Source: QPIN01 sp964399475 (GTDB lineage: Bacteria > Pseudomonadota > Gammaproteobacteria > Methylococcales > Methylomonadaceae). Taken from it: a stretch of DNA of 34,565 bases. The notes under the pieces are model-generated. The model saw only the letters and a list, made by a program, of their open reading frames with translations. It was not told the origin of the DNA and searched no databases. A program made the translations under genes and the position numbers. The stretch is taken from NCBI GenBank assembly GCA_964399475.1, contig CAYNRB010000009.1, positions 1-34,565 of the forward strand, in the 5' to 3' direction. How positions within the stretch are numbered: position 1 is the first letter of the stretch; each line of letters begins with the position of its first letter. Shown piece after piece: positions 8,112 to 16,474 of the stretch.

Positions 8112-9164
8112 TTATTCTTCAAGTTTACCCACTCTTTTCTCAAGATTTTTAAATTTCTTAAGTAATTCGGGTAACTTAACCACGGATGCAAATTCTCGCC
8201 AGACAATTTTTTTATCTTTAGCTGGACTACCAAAAACCTGAGTACGAGGTTCAATGTCGTTAGCAACACCTGATCTTGCCAGTACCACAGCTTGTTGTCC
8301 AATAGTAACGTGGTCAGCAAGTGCGACACCACCCGCTAAAATTACACCATCTTCTATCGTACAAGATCCAGAAACTCCGGTTTGACCACAGATGATGACA
8401 TTTTTTCCGACTTTGTTATTGTGTGCCAATTGAACCAGGTTATCGATTTTACTTCCAGTGCCTATGGTGGTTGATCCCAATGCACCTTTATCAACACAGG
8501 TATTTGCCCCGATTTCAACATTATTTTCAATAACTACGTTGCCTACATGAGGGACTTTAACGTGTTCGTTATTACGAAATTTATAGCCAAAACCATCAGC
8601 GCCTAGAATAACGCCTGAATGCAAGATAACGTTATCACCCAACTGGGTGTCGTCATAGAGCACGACGGTAGGATGAATACGGCAGTTTTTACCAATCTTT
8701 ACGTTTCGGCCAATATTCACGTTGGCAAATATTTCAGTATCATCTCCAATGCTGGAATTTTCACCAATAGTAGCAAAAGCACCAATCTCAATATTCTTTC
8801 CAAGTGTTACATTTTCAGCGATAGCCGCATGTTTTGATATTGAGCGAGGATATTGGATAGGGGGATGTAGCGCGTTTACCGCTTTAAGAAAACTAATTTC
8901 AGGGTCATCACAAACCAGAAAAATTAGCTTTTCCGGGGCATCTGACCGTGTTTGTTTAGGAGAAATCATACACACTGAGGCTTGGGTGTCTTTTAAGTAA
9001 TGCGCATAACTTTTACTGCTTAACACGGTAAGCTGGTTAGCTGTCGCTGTCATAATATCGGCTGCAGATGAAATTTCTAATGTTCCATCAAACTCTGATA
9101 TTTCTGCACTACCTTGAATTTGAGCATCACAAAGTTGTGCAAGTTCCTGTAGCGTAAGTGTCAT
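8112..9164 (-). CDS. lpxD: UDP-3-O-(3-hydroxyacyl)glucosamine N-acyltransferase (LpxD)
   Basis: LpxD adds the second 3-hydroxyacyl chain, on nitrogen, to UDP-3-O-acyl-glucosamine in lipid A synthesis, taking it from acyl carrier protein in the cytoplasm. The protein has the family's N-terminal uridine-binding domain (about 1-105), then a left-handed parallel beta-helix of hexapeptide repeats (I-G-x-x-x-x, about 110-300) and a C-terminal helix. The likely catalytic histidine is H248, in 'NLVQLAHNNKVG'. I chose ATG at 9164 over an upstream TTG (9182) because MTLTLQELAQL is the usual LpxD beginning and GGA precedes it by six bases. The stop of the upstream gene ends at 9166, one base before this start, so the two are coupled. 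It is outside the usual bamA-skp-lpxD-fabZ-lpxA setting, so it may be an additional LpxD copy; the window cannot show that. Confidence 0.9.
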   Translation of the reverse strand: MTLTLQELAQLCDAQIQGSAEISEFDGTLEISSAADIMTATANQLTVLSSKSYAHYLKDTQASVCMISPKQTRSDAPEKLIFLVCDDPEISFLKAVNALHPPIQYPRSISKHAAIAENVTLGKNIEIGAFATIGENSSIGDDTEIFANVNIGRNVKIGKNCRIHPTVVLYDDTQLGDNVILHSGVILGADGFGYKFRNNEHVKVPHVGNVVIENNVEIGANTCVDKGALGSTTIGTGSKIDNLVQLAHNNKVGKNVIICGQTGVSGSCTIEDGVILAGGVALADHVTIGQQAVVLARSGVANDIEPRTQVFGSPAKDKKIVWREFASVVKLPELLKKFKNLEKRVGKLEE

Positions 9165-9165
9165 A

Positions 9166-11406
9166 TTATTTCCAAATTCCAATAATGTTAGTGAAGTCGT
9201 CTGTCCATGGTTTTATGTCAAAATACAGTGGCAGTTTTTGCCAATTCCCTAAACGGCTTTGTCGCAATGGTTCCAGCGTTTCTGCCTTTTTTGCCATGAC
9301 AACCCAATCGGTAGCAATGACCAAAGGTATTTCTTTTTGGGGTTTAAATTCTTGTATTAATGCTGCCAATTTTAAATGTTTTACGTGATCTGAAATAACT
9401 TTTTTTAATTCCAGATGACGATTGGTGATATGAAAGGTCAGTATGCCATTAGGTTTCAGTTTAGTGAAGTAAAGTTCCATGGCTTCTCGGGTTAATAAAT
9501 GTGTGGGTACAGAATCAGAACTGAAGGCATCCATGATTAACAAGTCAAATTGTTGATTATGCTCATCAGCTAAAGACAGACGGGCATCACCTACTTTGAA
9601 AGTGGAGTTTTTACTGCATCGTTTTAAATAAGTGAAATAGTCCGAGTTTTTGGCAATTTCAATCACTAAAGGGTCGATTTCATAATAAGTCCAGTGTTGC
9701 TGATTTTTTGCATAACAGGCTAATGCACCCGCACCCAAACCTACAGCACCAATTTCCCAATTCTGATTTTCGCCATCGAAAACTTTGAATAATTGACCCA
9801 TAGGGCCTGGGCGACTGTAATAAGTCTGCGGAGTGGTTTGTAAATGGCTTGCTAGACGTTGTGCGCCATGTTTGGTAGTACCATGAAATAATTCATGATA
9901 TTTTTCGGGCTGATTTTTTTCATTGATTAAAACACTTTGTCTGACTGAGAGTACGCCAAAAAAACTACGTTGTTTATAAATATTATTGGATATCAGGTTT
10001 TGAATGCCTAAGGTGAAAAATAATATCACACCCGTTAATAAGGCTAGACTAAGAGGGCGAGAGCGGAACGCATAGCATAATCCTGCTAATAAAATCAGTG
10101 CATTGGTGGCACTATAAATTAATTCTTGAGATAAATTGTCGCTAAATAAATAGACACTAACACCTAAGCAGAGCAAAAGAATAGGAAATAAAGCCTGACA
10201 ATCCAGCTTTTGTGTTTTAAGCCCAGGACGCAGGAGTATTGCTGCAACGATCATTATTGGATATTCATAAACTGCATTGAATATAAAAGGTGCAACAAAA
10301 GAATTAAATAGGCCACCTAACATACCCCCAAATGACATGATCAAGTAGAACAGGGTTAAATGCTGAGTATGAGGTCGGTTTTTAGCCAGTTCTCCGTGGC
10401 AGACCATCACCGCTAGAAAAAATGCAATCAGATGTAAAATCAGGTTCAGCCAAAAGGGCAGGGCGGCTGGGTCAACAAAAGAATAAGCAATAAAAGGCAG
10501 TAATAGTATGGGTTGCAGTGAAACCATTAGCGGGTGGATTTTATCTGCCCATTTAGAAAACACTAATATAAAGGTGAATAAATATAATGTTAATGGAATA
10601 ATCCATAACAAAGGTGCTGAGGCAATATCTGTACTGATAAAGTTGGTCAACCCTAGTAATAAACTTGAAGGGACAAAGGCCAGAGCTAGCCAATGAAGTT
10701 TTCTTGATAATGGAAGTGCTTCTTTGTCTTCAACATCTTCAAAACTGATTGGAGTTTCTACAGTGTTTGAAAGTTGATTACGCCAAAGAGTATAAGCACA
10801 GGCAATAATCAGCAGACAGAGCAAGCCATAGCCCATGCTCCAGATACTTTTTTGTGCATCGAGACCTATATTAGGTTCAATCAGGAAGGGGTAGCTTAGC
10901 AATGCAATCATGCTGCCTATGTTACTGGCAACATACAAATAGTATGGATCCTCGCTGGTATGATGCCCCGCACTGGAAAACCATTTTTGTAATAATGGTG
11001 AAGTTGCAGAAACAATAAAAAAAGGCAGGCCGATTGCCAGAAATAAAGTCCACATCAGCCAAAATGTTGGATTGCTATCCGTTGGAGGAATAGTGTTTTC
11101 AGGTAAAGCAATGGGTAGCGCAATCAGGCTGACTAAAATAACAACGGCATGAATTAAAATTTGGCGGCTAGGTTTAAATCTGGATGAGAGAAAATGCGCA
11201 TAAAGATAGCCGAAAAAAAGAATACTCTGGTAAAACACCATACAGGTATTCCAAACAGCTGGAGAGCCGCCTAATAAAGGTAGAAGTAATTTACCAAATA
11301 GTGGCTGCAATACAAACATCAATGTAGCACTGATGAACAAGGTGCCCGAAAACAAAAAAATCAGGGAAAAATTACGATCAGCGGGCTGTTTGGGTGTTAC
11401 ATTCAT
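9166..11406 (-). CDS. Membrane-fused spermidine-synthase-like protein (SpeE-type methyltransferase fold)
   Basis: This 746-residue protein has roughly 12-14 hydrophobic helices in its first 500 residues and a C-terminal soluble domain (about 515-740) of the spermidine synthase / Rossmann methyltransferase type. Visible motifs in the soluble part are 'IGAVGLGAGALACYA' (nucleotide/decarboxy-SAM loop), 'YYEIDPLVIEIA' with an acidic residue after the second strand, VGDARL, and 'FDLLIMDAFSSDSVP'. Proteins of this build are usually annotated as fused MFS/spermidine synthase; their actual substrate is not established. ATG at 11406 gives a plausible N-terminus just before the first helix. Its stop codon lies one base from the lpxD start, making a tight two-gene unit, which hints at an envelope-related role, though this is inference. 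Confidence 0.85.
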   Translation of the reverse strand: MNVTPKQPADRNFSLIFLFSGTLFISATLMFVLQPLFGKLLLPLLGGSPAVWNTCMVFYQSILFFGYLYAHFLSSRFKPSRQILIHAVVILVSLIALPIALPENTIPPTDSNPTFWLMWTLFLAIGLPFFIVSATSPLLQKWFSSAGHHTSEDPYYLYVASNIGSMIALLSYPFLIEPNIGLDAQKSIWSMGYGLLCLLIIACAYTLWRNQLSNTVETPISFEDVEDKEALPLSRKLHWLALAFVPSSLLLGLTNFISTDIASAPLLWIIPLTLYLFTFILVFSKWADKIHPLMVSLQPILLLPFIAYSFVDPAALPFWLNLILHLIAFFLAVMVCHGELAKNRPHTQHLTLFYLIMSFGGMLGGLFNSFVAPFIFNAVYEYPIMIVAAILLRPGLKTQKLDCQALFPILLLCLGVSVYLFSDNLSQELIYSATNALILLAGLCYAFRSRPLSLALLTGVILFFTLGIQNLISNNIYKQRSFFGVLSVRQSVLINEKNQPEKYHELFHGTTKHGAQRLASHLQTTPQTYYSRPGPMGQLFKVFDGENQNWEIGAVGLGAGALACYAKNQQHWTYYEIDPLVIEIAKNSDYFTYLKRCSKNSTFKVGDARLSLADEHNQQFDLLIMDAFSSDSVPTHLLTREAMELYFTKLKPNGILTFHITNRHLELKKVISDHVKHLKLAALIQEFKPQKEIPLVIATDWVVMAKKAETLEPLRQSRLGNWQKLPLYFDIKPWTDDFTNIIGIWK

Positions 11407-11547
11407 TATGAAGTTAAGTAAGCAATTAATTTTTATGCTGTATGATAAATCATTTTGCTTTATTTGGCTGTTTTCAAGAGCGTTAAATGTGAATAAAATT
11501 TGTGAGTATTTAAAAGCAGGTGGATGCTATTAGTTTGTCAATGTTCC

Positions 11548-11676
11548 ATTGACGGGTAAACTCGTAGTTTGTCATTCCTGCGTGCTCTTAGCAAGAATCC
11601 ATACACTGGTAGCAATGGATTCCCGATAAGAGACTTCGGGAATGATGATTTTTTAGAAATTGTTCTACCCGTCAAT
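11548..11676. repeat. Nested inverted-repeat element (ATTGACGGGTA ends)
   Basis: Outer arms ATTGACGGGTA (11548-11558) and TACCCGTCAAT (11666-11676) are perfect 11-bp inverted repeats. Inside them, GTCATTCC (11571-11578) faces GGAATGAT (11639-11646), and AATCCAT faces ATGGATT. The inner part resembles the common proteobacterial repeat that begins with GTCATTCC and ends with GGAATGAC. The intergenic stretch 11407-11995 otherwise holds only the element that follows at 11831. Confidence 0.6.
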
Positions 11677-11830
11677 ACAATGTTGATGGAATGCTGGTAC
11701 TTCGTTAATTTTGGTTAGATGGGTTAAAGATAACCCCCACGCAGATCTAGAGAGCTATTAATTTCCATAGAGAGTGTAGGAGCTATGATATATCCATCAA
11801 ATCAAGTCCTACAAAATTCGCAATCTTAAT

Positions 11831-11990
11831 CTATACTTCGCACGGCCACGGTTGCGGATTTTTAGCGGTCGGTTTTTGCCGATAGACTGCGTTGCTGAAA
11901 CAGTTGCGTAGCTTGCTATGCGCCCGTTTCAGAGCCTTGCAATCGAAAAACCAAACTGGCAATAAGTACCGAAACCGTGACTGCACTTAT
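11831..11990 (+). repeat. ~160-bp long palindromic element, family A, copy 1
   Basis: Starts CTATACTTCGCACGG and ends near ACCGTGACTGCACTT. It contains GCGGTCGGTTTTTGCC, a middle 'GCGTAGCTTGCTATGCGC' core, and a mirrored second half. It matches the reverse complement of 16475-16640 over almost its whole length. No coding capacity is seen. Confidence 0.75.
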
Positions 11991-11995
11991 TAATA

Positions 11996-12871
11996 CTATT
12001 GAGTAATTGTTGATAAGAGATCAGGATTAACAACAAGGTTTCTTACACCATGTGCATGATCTTCATTAAAGACATTGCCTTTGCACCACTCGCCAACAGA
12101 CTTAATGCTTACCTTAGCTACTTTAGGACGAACGCTCCAAGTCACCTGAAAGGGTGAACCGTTTTCGTTATAACTTGGCCCAGTAGTTGAGCCAGCATAC
12201 TGAATAGATGTGCCCGTATTGGTAGGAATATTCAATGCTTGGTGAAGGCCATTTTTTAAACCATGTTGGGTAAAGTTTCCGAAGTCTTGAGCATTTTTAT
12301 CGTTTACCAACACATACACTTGTGTTTCTACTCGTAATTGAGGATTCTTTATCGAGTCATTGAGGCAAGAACCTAAAGTGGGGCCAGGTGCGACCTGTGC
12401 AGATGAATGAACATAATGAACTTCAATAGTATCACCAGTAGAAAGGCCGCCGTGCTTGCTCGAGCATACTTTTTCACGGATGGGTTTTAACTCGGCAGCG
12501 CTCAAATCACCAGAAAACAAGTAACCGCTTTGAAACCCGTGACCATCACCATTACCGGCATACTTGGTGAATTCCCCACCTTTATGTTCAGCATTTTTAT
12601 GAAAATGTATATTGCAGAGATTCATTTCTGTAAAATTTGGTGCGGCATTGAAAGCCACACGGTTGCCTCCATTATTTTTATCTATGTCTCTCGGTGATTG
12701 TGGGCCAAAACCATTGCCAGAGGTGTTTTTTGCAAGCAAGTCTCTTTGCAGTGCGATAATTTGATCGGAAGCCTCACCCTGAATACCAACTTGTTGCTGT
12801 TGCTTCTCAAGATTAGCACAGCTAGACAGTAGTGATGCTCCTGCAAGCAATAGAAGTGTTTTTGTTTTCAT
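11996..12871 (-). CDS. Delta-class carbonic anhydrase-like lipoprotein
   Basis: This 291-residue protein is predicted to be exported and lipid-anchored. It starts with a basic tip and hydrophobic core followed by the lipobox LSSC with C18; alanine at +2 would favour outer-membrane sorting. The rest matches what I know of the delta carbonic anhydrase family, first described in diatoms (TWCA1): 'NLCNIHFHKNAEHKGGEF' provides histidines H89, H91 and H96 as likely zinc ligands, followed by 'DTIEVHYVHSSAQVAPGP', 'GSCLNDSIKNPQLRVE' and 'TQVYVLVND'. Several cysteines (in NLCN, EKVCSS, GSCL and EWCKG) could form disulfides outside the cytoplasm. The reaction would be CO2/bicarbonate interconversion at the cell surface or periplasm. 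It stands alone, followed by a palindromic element and preceded by a decayed gene. Assignment rests on motif recall, not alignment. Confidence 0.8.
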   Translation of the reverse strand: MKTKTLLLLAGASLLSSCANLEKQQQQVGIQGEASDQIIALQRDLLAKNTSGNGFGPQSPRDIDKNNGGNRVAFNAAPNFTEMNLCNIHFHKNAEHKGGEFTKYAGNGDGHGFQSGYLFSGDLSAAELKPIREKVCSSKHGGLSTGDTIEVHYVHSSAQVAPGPTLGSCLNDSIKNPQLRVETQVYVLVNDKNAQDFGNFTQHGLKNGLHQALNIPTNTGTSIQYAGSTTGPSYNENGSPFQVTWSVRPKVAKVSIKSVGEWCKGNVFNEDHAHGVRNLVVNPDLLSTITQ

Positions 12872-12918
12872 GTTTTTAGTTCTCTATGTTATTTGTGGAG
12901 GTTAAATGTAAATGCTGA

Positions 12919-13652
12919 TTAATCCTGTTCGTATGTAACACGAAATAAACAACTTCTATCAATATGCTCAAAATCTTTACCATAATTATATGTAAAGAGG
13001 TCATTTGGTTATAATTGAGTTCATTGTTTTTAACAGATAAATTCATTATAAATGCTTTTGTTTTTGCTTTTTCCAGCATGAAGGGCGATTGCACAATCCC
13101 ATAGGTTTGACTTTCTGCTTTGACCACTACATTAAACAGACTTACCCTTTATATTCTATATATTTTCCGCCAGCAAGTAAACAAACTGCTCGGGGTATAC
13201 TTAGAAACTGAAGTTTCCCAATTATTTTCGCCGTGACGTATAAAGAGAAACCATTTAAATTGGGGTTTGCTCTATTTAGAGCAACAGCAACTAAAATAAC
13301 AAAGCCTTGTGCATTGCGGCTTCTGTTATTTTAAAAACTGGGAAACTTCAGCTTAGAAAGAATACATTATAATATTTGTGCTTTTTTCGTAGATCCAGTG
13401 ACCTATTTGATCATGAAAAATAGGTCCATTTTCTAGTTTACGCACTACGTGATGATATTTAATAGAGACTAAATTTTGTTCTTCTGCATTTTCGGCAGAG
13501 CCCGCAACAGTAAAAACCACTTCATCTGTAAACTCTGTTTTATCGGGATCGGGATTTGCATCGGGTGCATTATCTAGTCCTTTATTTCCAACCCACTTTC
13601 CGATTAGTTGCGCTAAAGGGCCGTAGTTAACCTCATCAATTATTGAATTCAT
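12919..13652 (-). pseudogene. Heme-binding beta-barrel protein (THAP4/nitrobindin-like), interrupted by a MITE and frameshifts
   Basis: The intact start gives 'MNSIIDEVNYGPLAQLIGKW', GLDNAP, then 'NAEEQNLVSIKYHHVVRKL' and 'FHDQIGHWIYEK', typical of the small heme-binding beta-barrel (nitrobindin/DUF1794-like) family. It stops at IIMYSF where a MITE begins (13351). Beyond the MITE the same protein resumes in another frame as 'IPRAVCLLAGGKYIEYKG' (about 13199-13146). After a further frameshift it continues as VVVKAES, 'GIVQSPFMLEKAKTKAF' and NLSVKNN. A last shift gives 'YGKDFEHIDRSCLFRVTYEQD', split by the eye at residue 20, ending at a stop at 12919-12921. So all parts of a gene of about 190 codons are present, but at least three frameshifts plus one insertion break it. 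The normal family role is heme binding and possibly nitric oxide/peroxynitrite handling. Confidence 0.8.
13208..13351. mobile_element. 144-bp MITE with 13-bp terminal inverted repeats and 8-bp target duplication
   Basis: Ends are CTGAAGTTTCCCA (13208-13220) and TGGGAAACTTCAG (13339-13351), a perfect 13-bp inverted pair. Directly outside are identical 8-bp copies of CTTAGAAA (13200-13207 and 13352-13359), the expected target-site duplication. It lies inside the heme-binding pseudogene. There is no transposase inside, so it must have been moved by one encoded elsewhere. Confidence 0.88.
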
Positions 13653-13701
13653 TTCATTGCTCCAGCATTTATAAACAGATGGCTAAATTATTTTTAAGCT
13701 A

Positions 13702-13862
13702 AGGTAACGCGCAATAAATAACCTACCAATTTTGCGACGTATTTTTGTTTGCCTTTGGCGTTGCTACGTAGGGCACATAGCGAGCTATGTAACCGAAGTG
13801 GCAACGCCAAAGGCGGACAAAAAGACAAGCAAGATTGGTGGGTTATTTATTGCGTGTTGCCT
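13702..13862. repeat. ~160-bp long palindrome, family B, copy 1
   Basis: Outer arms AGGTAACGCGCAATAAATAA and TTATTTATTGCGTGTTGCCT mirror each other. Moving inward, CCTACCAAT faces ATTGGTGGG, and 'TTGCCTTTGGCGTTGC' faces 'GCAACGCCAAAGGCGG'. The centre is CATAGC-GA-GCTATG (13775-13788). A diverged copy lies at 32847-33008. No gene is inside. Confidence 0.8.
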
Positions 13863-13933
13863 AAGTACCTCAAGTATAATTAATTTAACAAAATTTTTAC
13901 GCAGGATTTTTTTCATATTCAGTGTTGTATAAA

Positions 13934-13957
13934 TAGGCGCATAGTGAGCTACGCAAC
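13934..13957. repeat. Solitary core of the palindromic element families
   Basis: The sequence TAGGCGCATAGTGAGCTACG, followed by CAAC, matches the central core of family A (GGCGCATAGCAAGCTACGCA at about 16548-16567) and resembles the core of family B. The arms around it are missing or unrecognisable. Confidence 0.5.
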
Positions 13958-13990
13958 TATTAGTACGTCAACTTTGGTTTGATGAATATT

Positions 13991-14056
13991 GTAGAGCGGA
14001 CTTTAGTCCGCTATTCTCTTAAAATTGAATTTGTAGCGGACTGACGTCCGCTCTAC
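13991..14056. repeat. Nested GTAGAGCGGA palindrome pair
   Basis: GTAGAGCGGACTTTAGTCCG (13991-14010), then CTA, faces TAGCGGACTGACGTCCGCTC, then TAC (14034-14056). Each half is itself a hairpin, and together they form a larger one. The flanks TTTGGTTTGATGA and TCATCAAACC extend the inverted symmetry further outward. Same motif as 7977-7996. Confidence 0.7.
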
Positions 14057-14097
14057 ATTAACCCCAACTCATCAAACCTGAATTGTCGGAGTACTAG

Positions 14098-14143
14098 TTA
14101 AGATGCTATAAAAAGAGCCGCCCTACTTTATATAGCATCTTAA
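14098..14143. terminator. 13-bp perfect inverted repeat, possible terminator of the molybdopterin gene
   Basis: TTAAGATGCTATA (14098-14110) and TATAGCATCTTAA (14131-14143) form a 13-bp stem with a 20-base loop, about 50-95 bases past the stop of the minus-strand molybdopterin oxidoreductase. There is no clear T run after it in either direction, so it may be only another interspersed palindrome. Confidence 0.4.
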
Positions 14144-14191
14144 TTTAGTTATGTATTTATAATTATGACAGCTGATAAATATATAAATGGA

Positions 14192-16315
14192 TTACCTTAC
14201 TAATTCTATCTGAACTAAGTTATCCGAGAATGTAGGTGCATGTCCCATATCAACAAATTCAGCTGAACTAATACAATTGACTGTCCCTTTATTTAACTGC
14301 CGCCAATAGCCTAATGTTGCGACAATGATGCCTGCATTCACATCCTCTGTCAGTCTAGCTTCTCCTTCAAATGCCCCCCGATCATTAAAGACACGCACCT
14401 TATCATCCTTATTAATACCACGAGCATTCGCATCAATAGCATTAATCAAAACAAATTGTTCCCCTTGCCCTTTTATTTTTTGTTCCATATTGGCGTAACA
14501 GGAATTCAAGAATCCATGGCTTTTGGGTGAAATGATATTTAATGGGTACTTTTCAGCCAGTTTTGGGTTGCTTTCGGGGGTTTCTTTAGAGGCTACATAA
14601 TCCGGTAGATTATCTAACAATTCTCCTGATTGAAAGCCTTCATACATTTGGCGAAAAGGCCCTGCTACAAAATTAGTCGCACCATCCAGTTTAAATTCAC
14701 ATTTTCCTGAAGGCGTAGGAAAGTTGCCTTCTTTGTGAGGGGCACGGTCATCTTTAGTACCAACGGTTAAGCGTGCAAAACCATGTTCGCGCATATAAGC
14801 TAAATCAATACCCTCACAAGCAGGAGAATCCCAGTCTACATAATTTACAAGACATTCACTATCTGACCATTTAAAATTCTCTTCTTCATATCCCATACGT
14901 TGTGCCAAGCGCCGGAATATTTCATTATTTGGAATCGCTTCACCTGGTGATTCAACACATTTTTCATTGTAAGTTAGATAGAGATGTCCCCATGAAAGAA
15001 TCATATCTTCCATTTCTGCGCCCATGGATGCAGGTAAAACGATATCGGCATAAGCGGCCGTATCAGAAATGAAATGTTCTGCTGACACCATAAACAGATC
15101 TTCGCGTTTTAAACCTTCGATAATTTTATCGGTTTCAGGGGCTTGGGTGACAGGATTAGTGTTCCAGCACATCATCGACTTAATCGGTGTATCAAGCTTT
15201 ATTTCACCCGTCAGTAGTCGACCGAGTTGAAGATTATTAACAACCGGTGTACCTTCTGGGATTAAATCGGGTCGACTAATCACGTCAAATTTATAGGGAT
15301 GTTCCCATACGGGAAATTGTAGTGCGCCACCGCCTACCTGTCGCCAGGCACCAATTAAAGCAGGGAGACAAGTCACAGCACGAATGGCTTGACCACCACC
15401 GTAACTCCTTTCCAGTGCAACACCCAGACGAATAGCTGCGGGAGGTGTAGTCGCATATTCTCTGGCAAACTGCCGAATGTCTTTTGCTGGTATTCCAGTG
15501 ATTTGTTCTGCCCATTCGGGTGTTTTGTCTTTAGCCCGTTCGGCTAATTCAGAATAGCCAAGCGTGTAATTATCCACATAATCTTGATCGACTAATCCTT
15601 CTTTAATAATAGTGTGAATCATCGACATTGCTAATGCGCCATCGGTTCCAGGTTTAGGTGCAATATGCCAATCAGCCTCTTTAGCCGTTTTCGAGGCGTA
15701 AGAATCAATAACAATGACTTTTGCCCCTTTTTTCTGAGCTTGTTTAACAATATGCCAATGATGAATATTAGTACTCACAGAATTGCAAGCCCAAAGAACG
15801 ATATATTTAGAATGAATAAAACTTTCTGGATCAACACCCGCAGTAGGGCCAACAGTCAGTAACCAGGCAGTACAAGAACCTTCCCCACAAAAGGTACGCT
15901 CAGTCACAGTGGCTCCCATCCTATTAAAAAAAGCATCACCTCCATTTAAACCGTGTACTAGCCCCTGGTTGCCAAGATAACTATTGGGCATAATTGCGTG
16001 CGGACCATGTTCTGCAATAATGGCTTTCCATTTCGTGGTTATTTCATCCAATGCTTCATCCCAGCTTATTCTTTCAAACTGTTTGCTGCCTTTAGGTCCC
16101 GTGCGTCTTAACGGGTAAAGAAGGCGATCTGGATGATAATGCCGTTTTTCATAGTCCTTTAATTTGACACACAGCCCACCCCGCGTCATGGGATGATCTG
16201 GATTGCCTTTAACACCTACCAGTTTATTATCTTCAATTTCATAAACCATTGAACAAGTATCAGGACAATCATGTGGGCAACCACCATGCGCAGTTTTTTT
16301 TATTTGAACAGACAT
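14192..16315 (-). CDS. Molybdopterin oxidoreductase of the DMSO reductase family, cytoplasmic, substrate unknown
   Basis: This 707-residue catalytic subunit binds a [4Fe-4S] cluster at its N-terminus through C13, C17, C21 and C49 (CX3CX3CX27C, in 'GGCPHDCPDTCSMV' and GGLCVK) and a bis-pterin-guanine-dinucleotide molybdenum or tungsten cofactor. Visible cofactor-domain motifs are 'RISWDEALDEI', 'YIVLWACNSVSTNIHHW', 'CWNTNPVTQAPETDKI', 'ADIVLPASMGAE' and the C-terminal 'LNIISPKSHGFLNS' domain. No twin-arginine signal is present, so it should stay in the cytoplasm. The metal-ligand residue is not obvious to me; the cysteines in 'FCGEGSCTAW' are near the expected place. There is no adjacent electron-transfer or membrane subunit, nor cofactor chaperone. 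It belongs to a family usually annotated only as molybdopterin oxidoreductase. The gene sits between two inverted family A palindromes. Confidence 0.88.
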   Translation of the reverse strand: MSVQIKKTAHGGCPHDCPDTCSMVYEIEDNKLVGVKGNPDHPMTRGGLCVKLKDYEKRHYHPDRLLYPLRRTGPKGSKQFERISWDEALDEITTKWKAIIAEHGPHAIMPNSYLGNQGLVHGLNGGDAFFNRMGATVTERTFCGEGSCTAWLLTVGPTAGVDPESFIHSKYIVLWACNSVSTNIHHWHIVKQAQKKGAKVIVIDSYASKTAKEADWHIAPKPGTDGALAMSMIHTIIKEGLVDQDYVDNYTLGYSELAERAKDKTPEWAEQITGIPAKDIRQFAREYATTPPAAIRLGVALERSYGGGQAIRAVTCLPALIGAWRQVGGGALQFPVWEHPYKFDVISRPDLIPEGTPVVNNLQLGRLLTGEIKLDTPIKSMMCWNTNPVTQAPETDKIIEGLKREDLFMVSAEHFISDTAAYADIVLPASMGAEMEDMILSWGHLYLTYNEKCVESPGEAIPNNEIFRRLAQRMGYEEENFKWSDSECLVNYVDWDSPACEGIDLAYMREHGFARLTVGTKDDRAPHKEGNFPTPSGKCEFKLDGATNFVAGPFRQMYEGFQSGELLDNLPDYVASKETPESNPKLAEKYPLNIISPKSHGFLNSCYANMEQKIKGQGEQFVLINAIDANARGINKDDKVRVFNDRGAFEGEARLTEDVNAGIIVATLGYWRQLNKGTVNCISSAEFVDMGHAPTFSDNLVQIELVR

Positions 16316-16474
16316 CTTAAATTCCCATTAGGTAGATAAACTTCAATCACAAGCGACTATAGGCATAACCCATAAGAATAATCAACCGATATTCGATTGT
16401 TATTTAGTCATTTAGCAAATAAATACATCTATTAAGTAAACAATATTTGCCGATCGAATTCTGATACTGTATAT

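Noticed and set aside
12876..13127. Open frame of 83 codons (GTG start) as a separate gene just upstream of the delta carbonic anhydrase
   Set aside because: Its first 50 residues are the C-terminal part of the heme-binding beta-barrel protein; it is a fragment of the pseudogene and its last third is out of frame.
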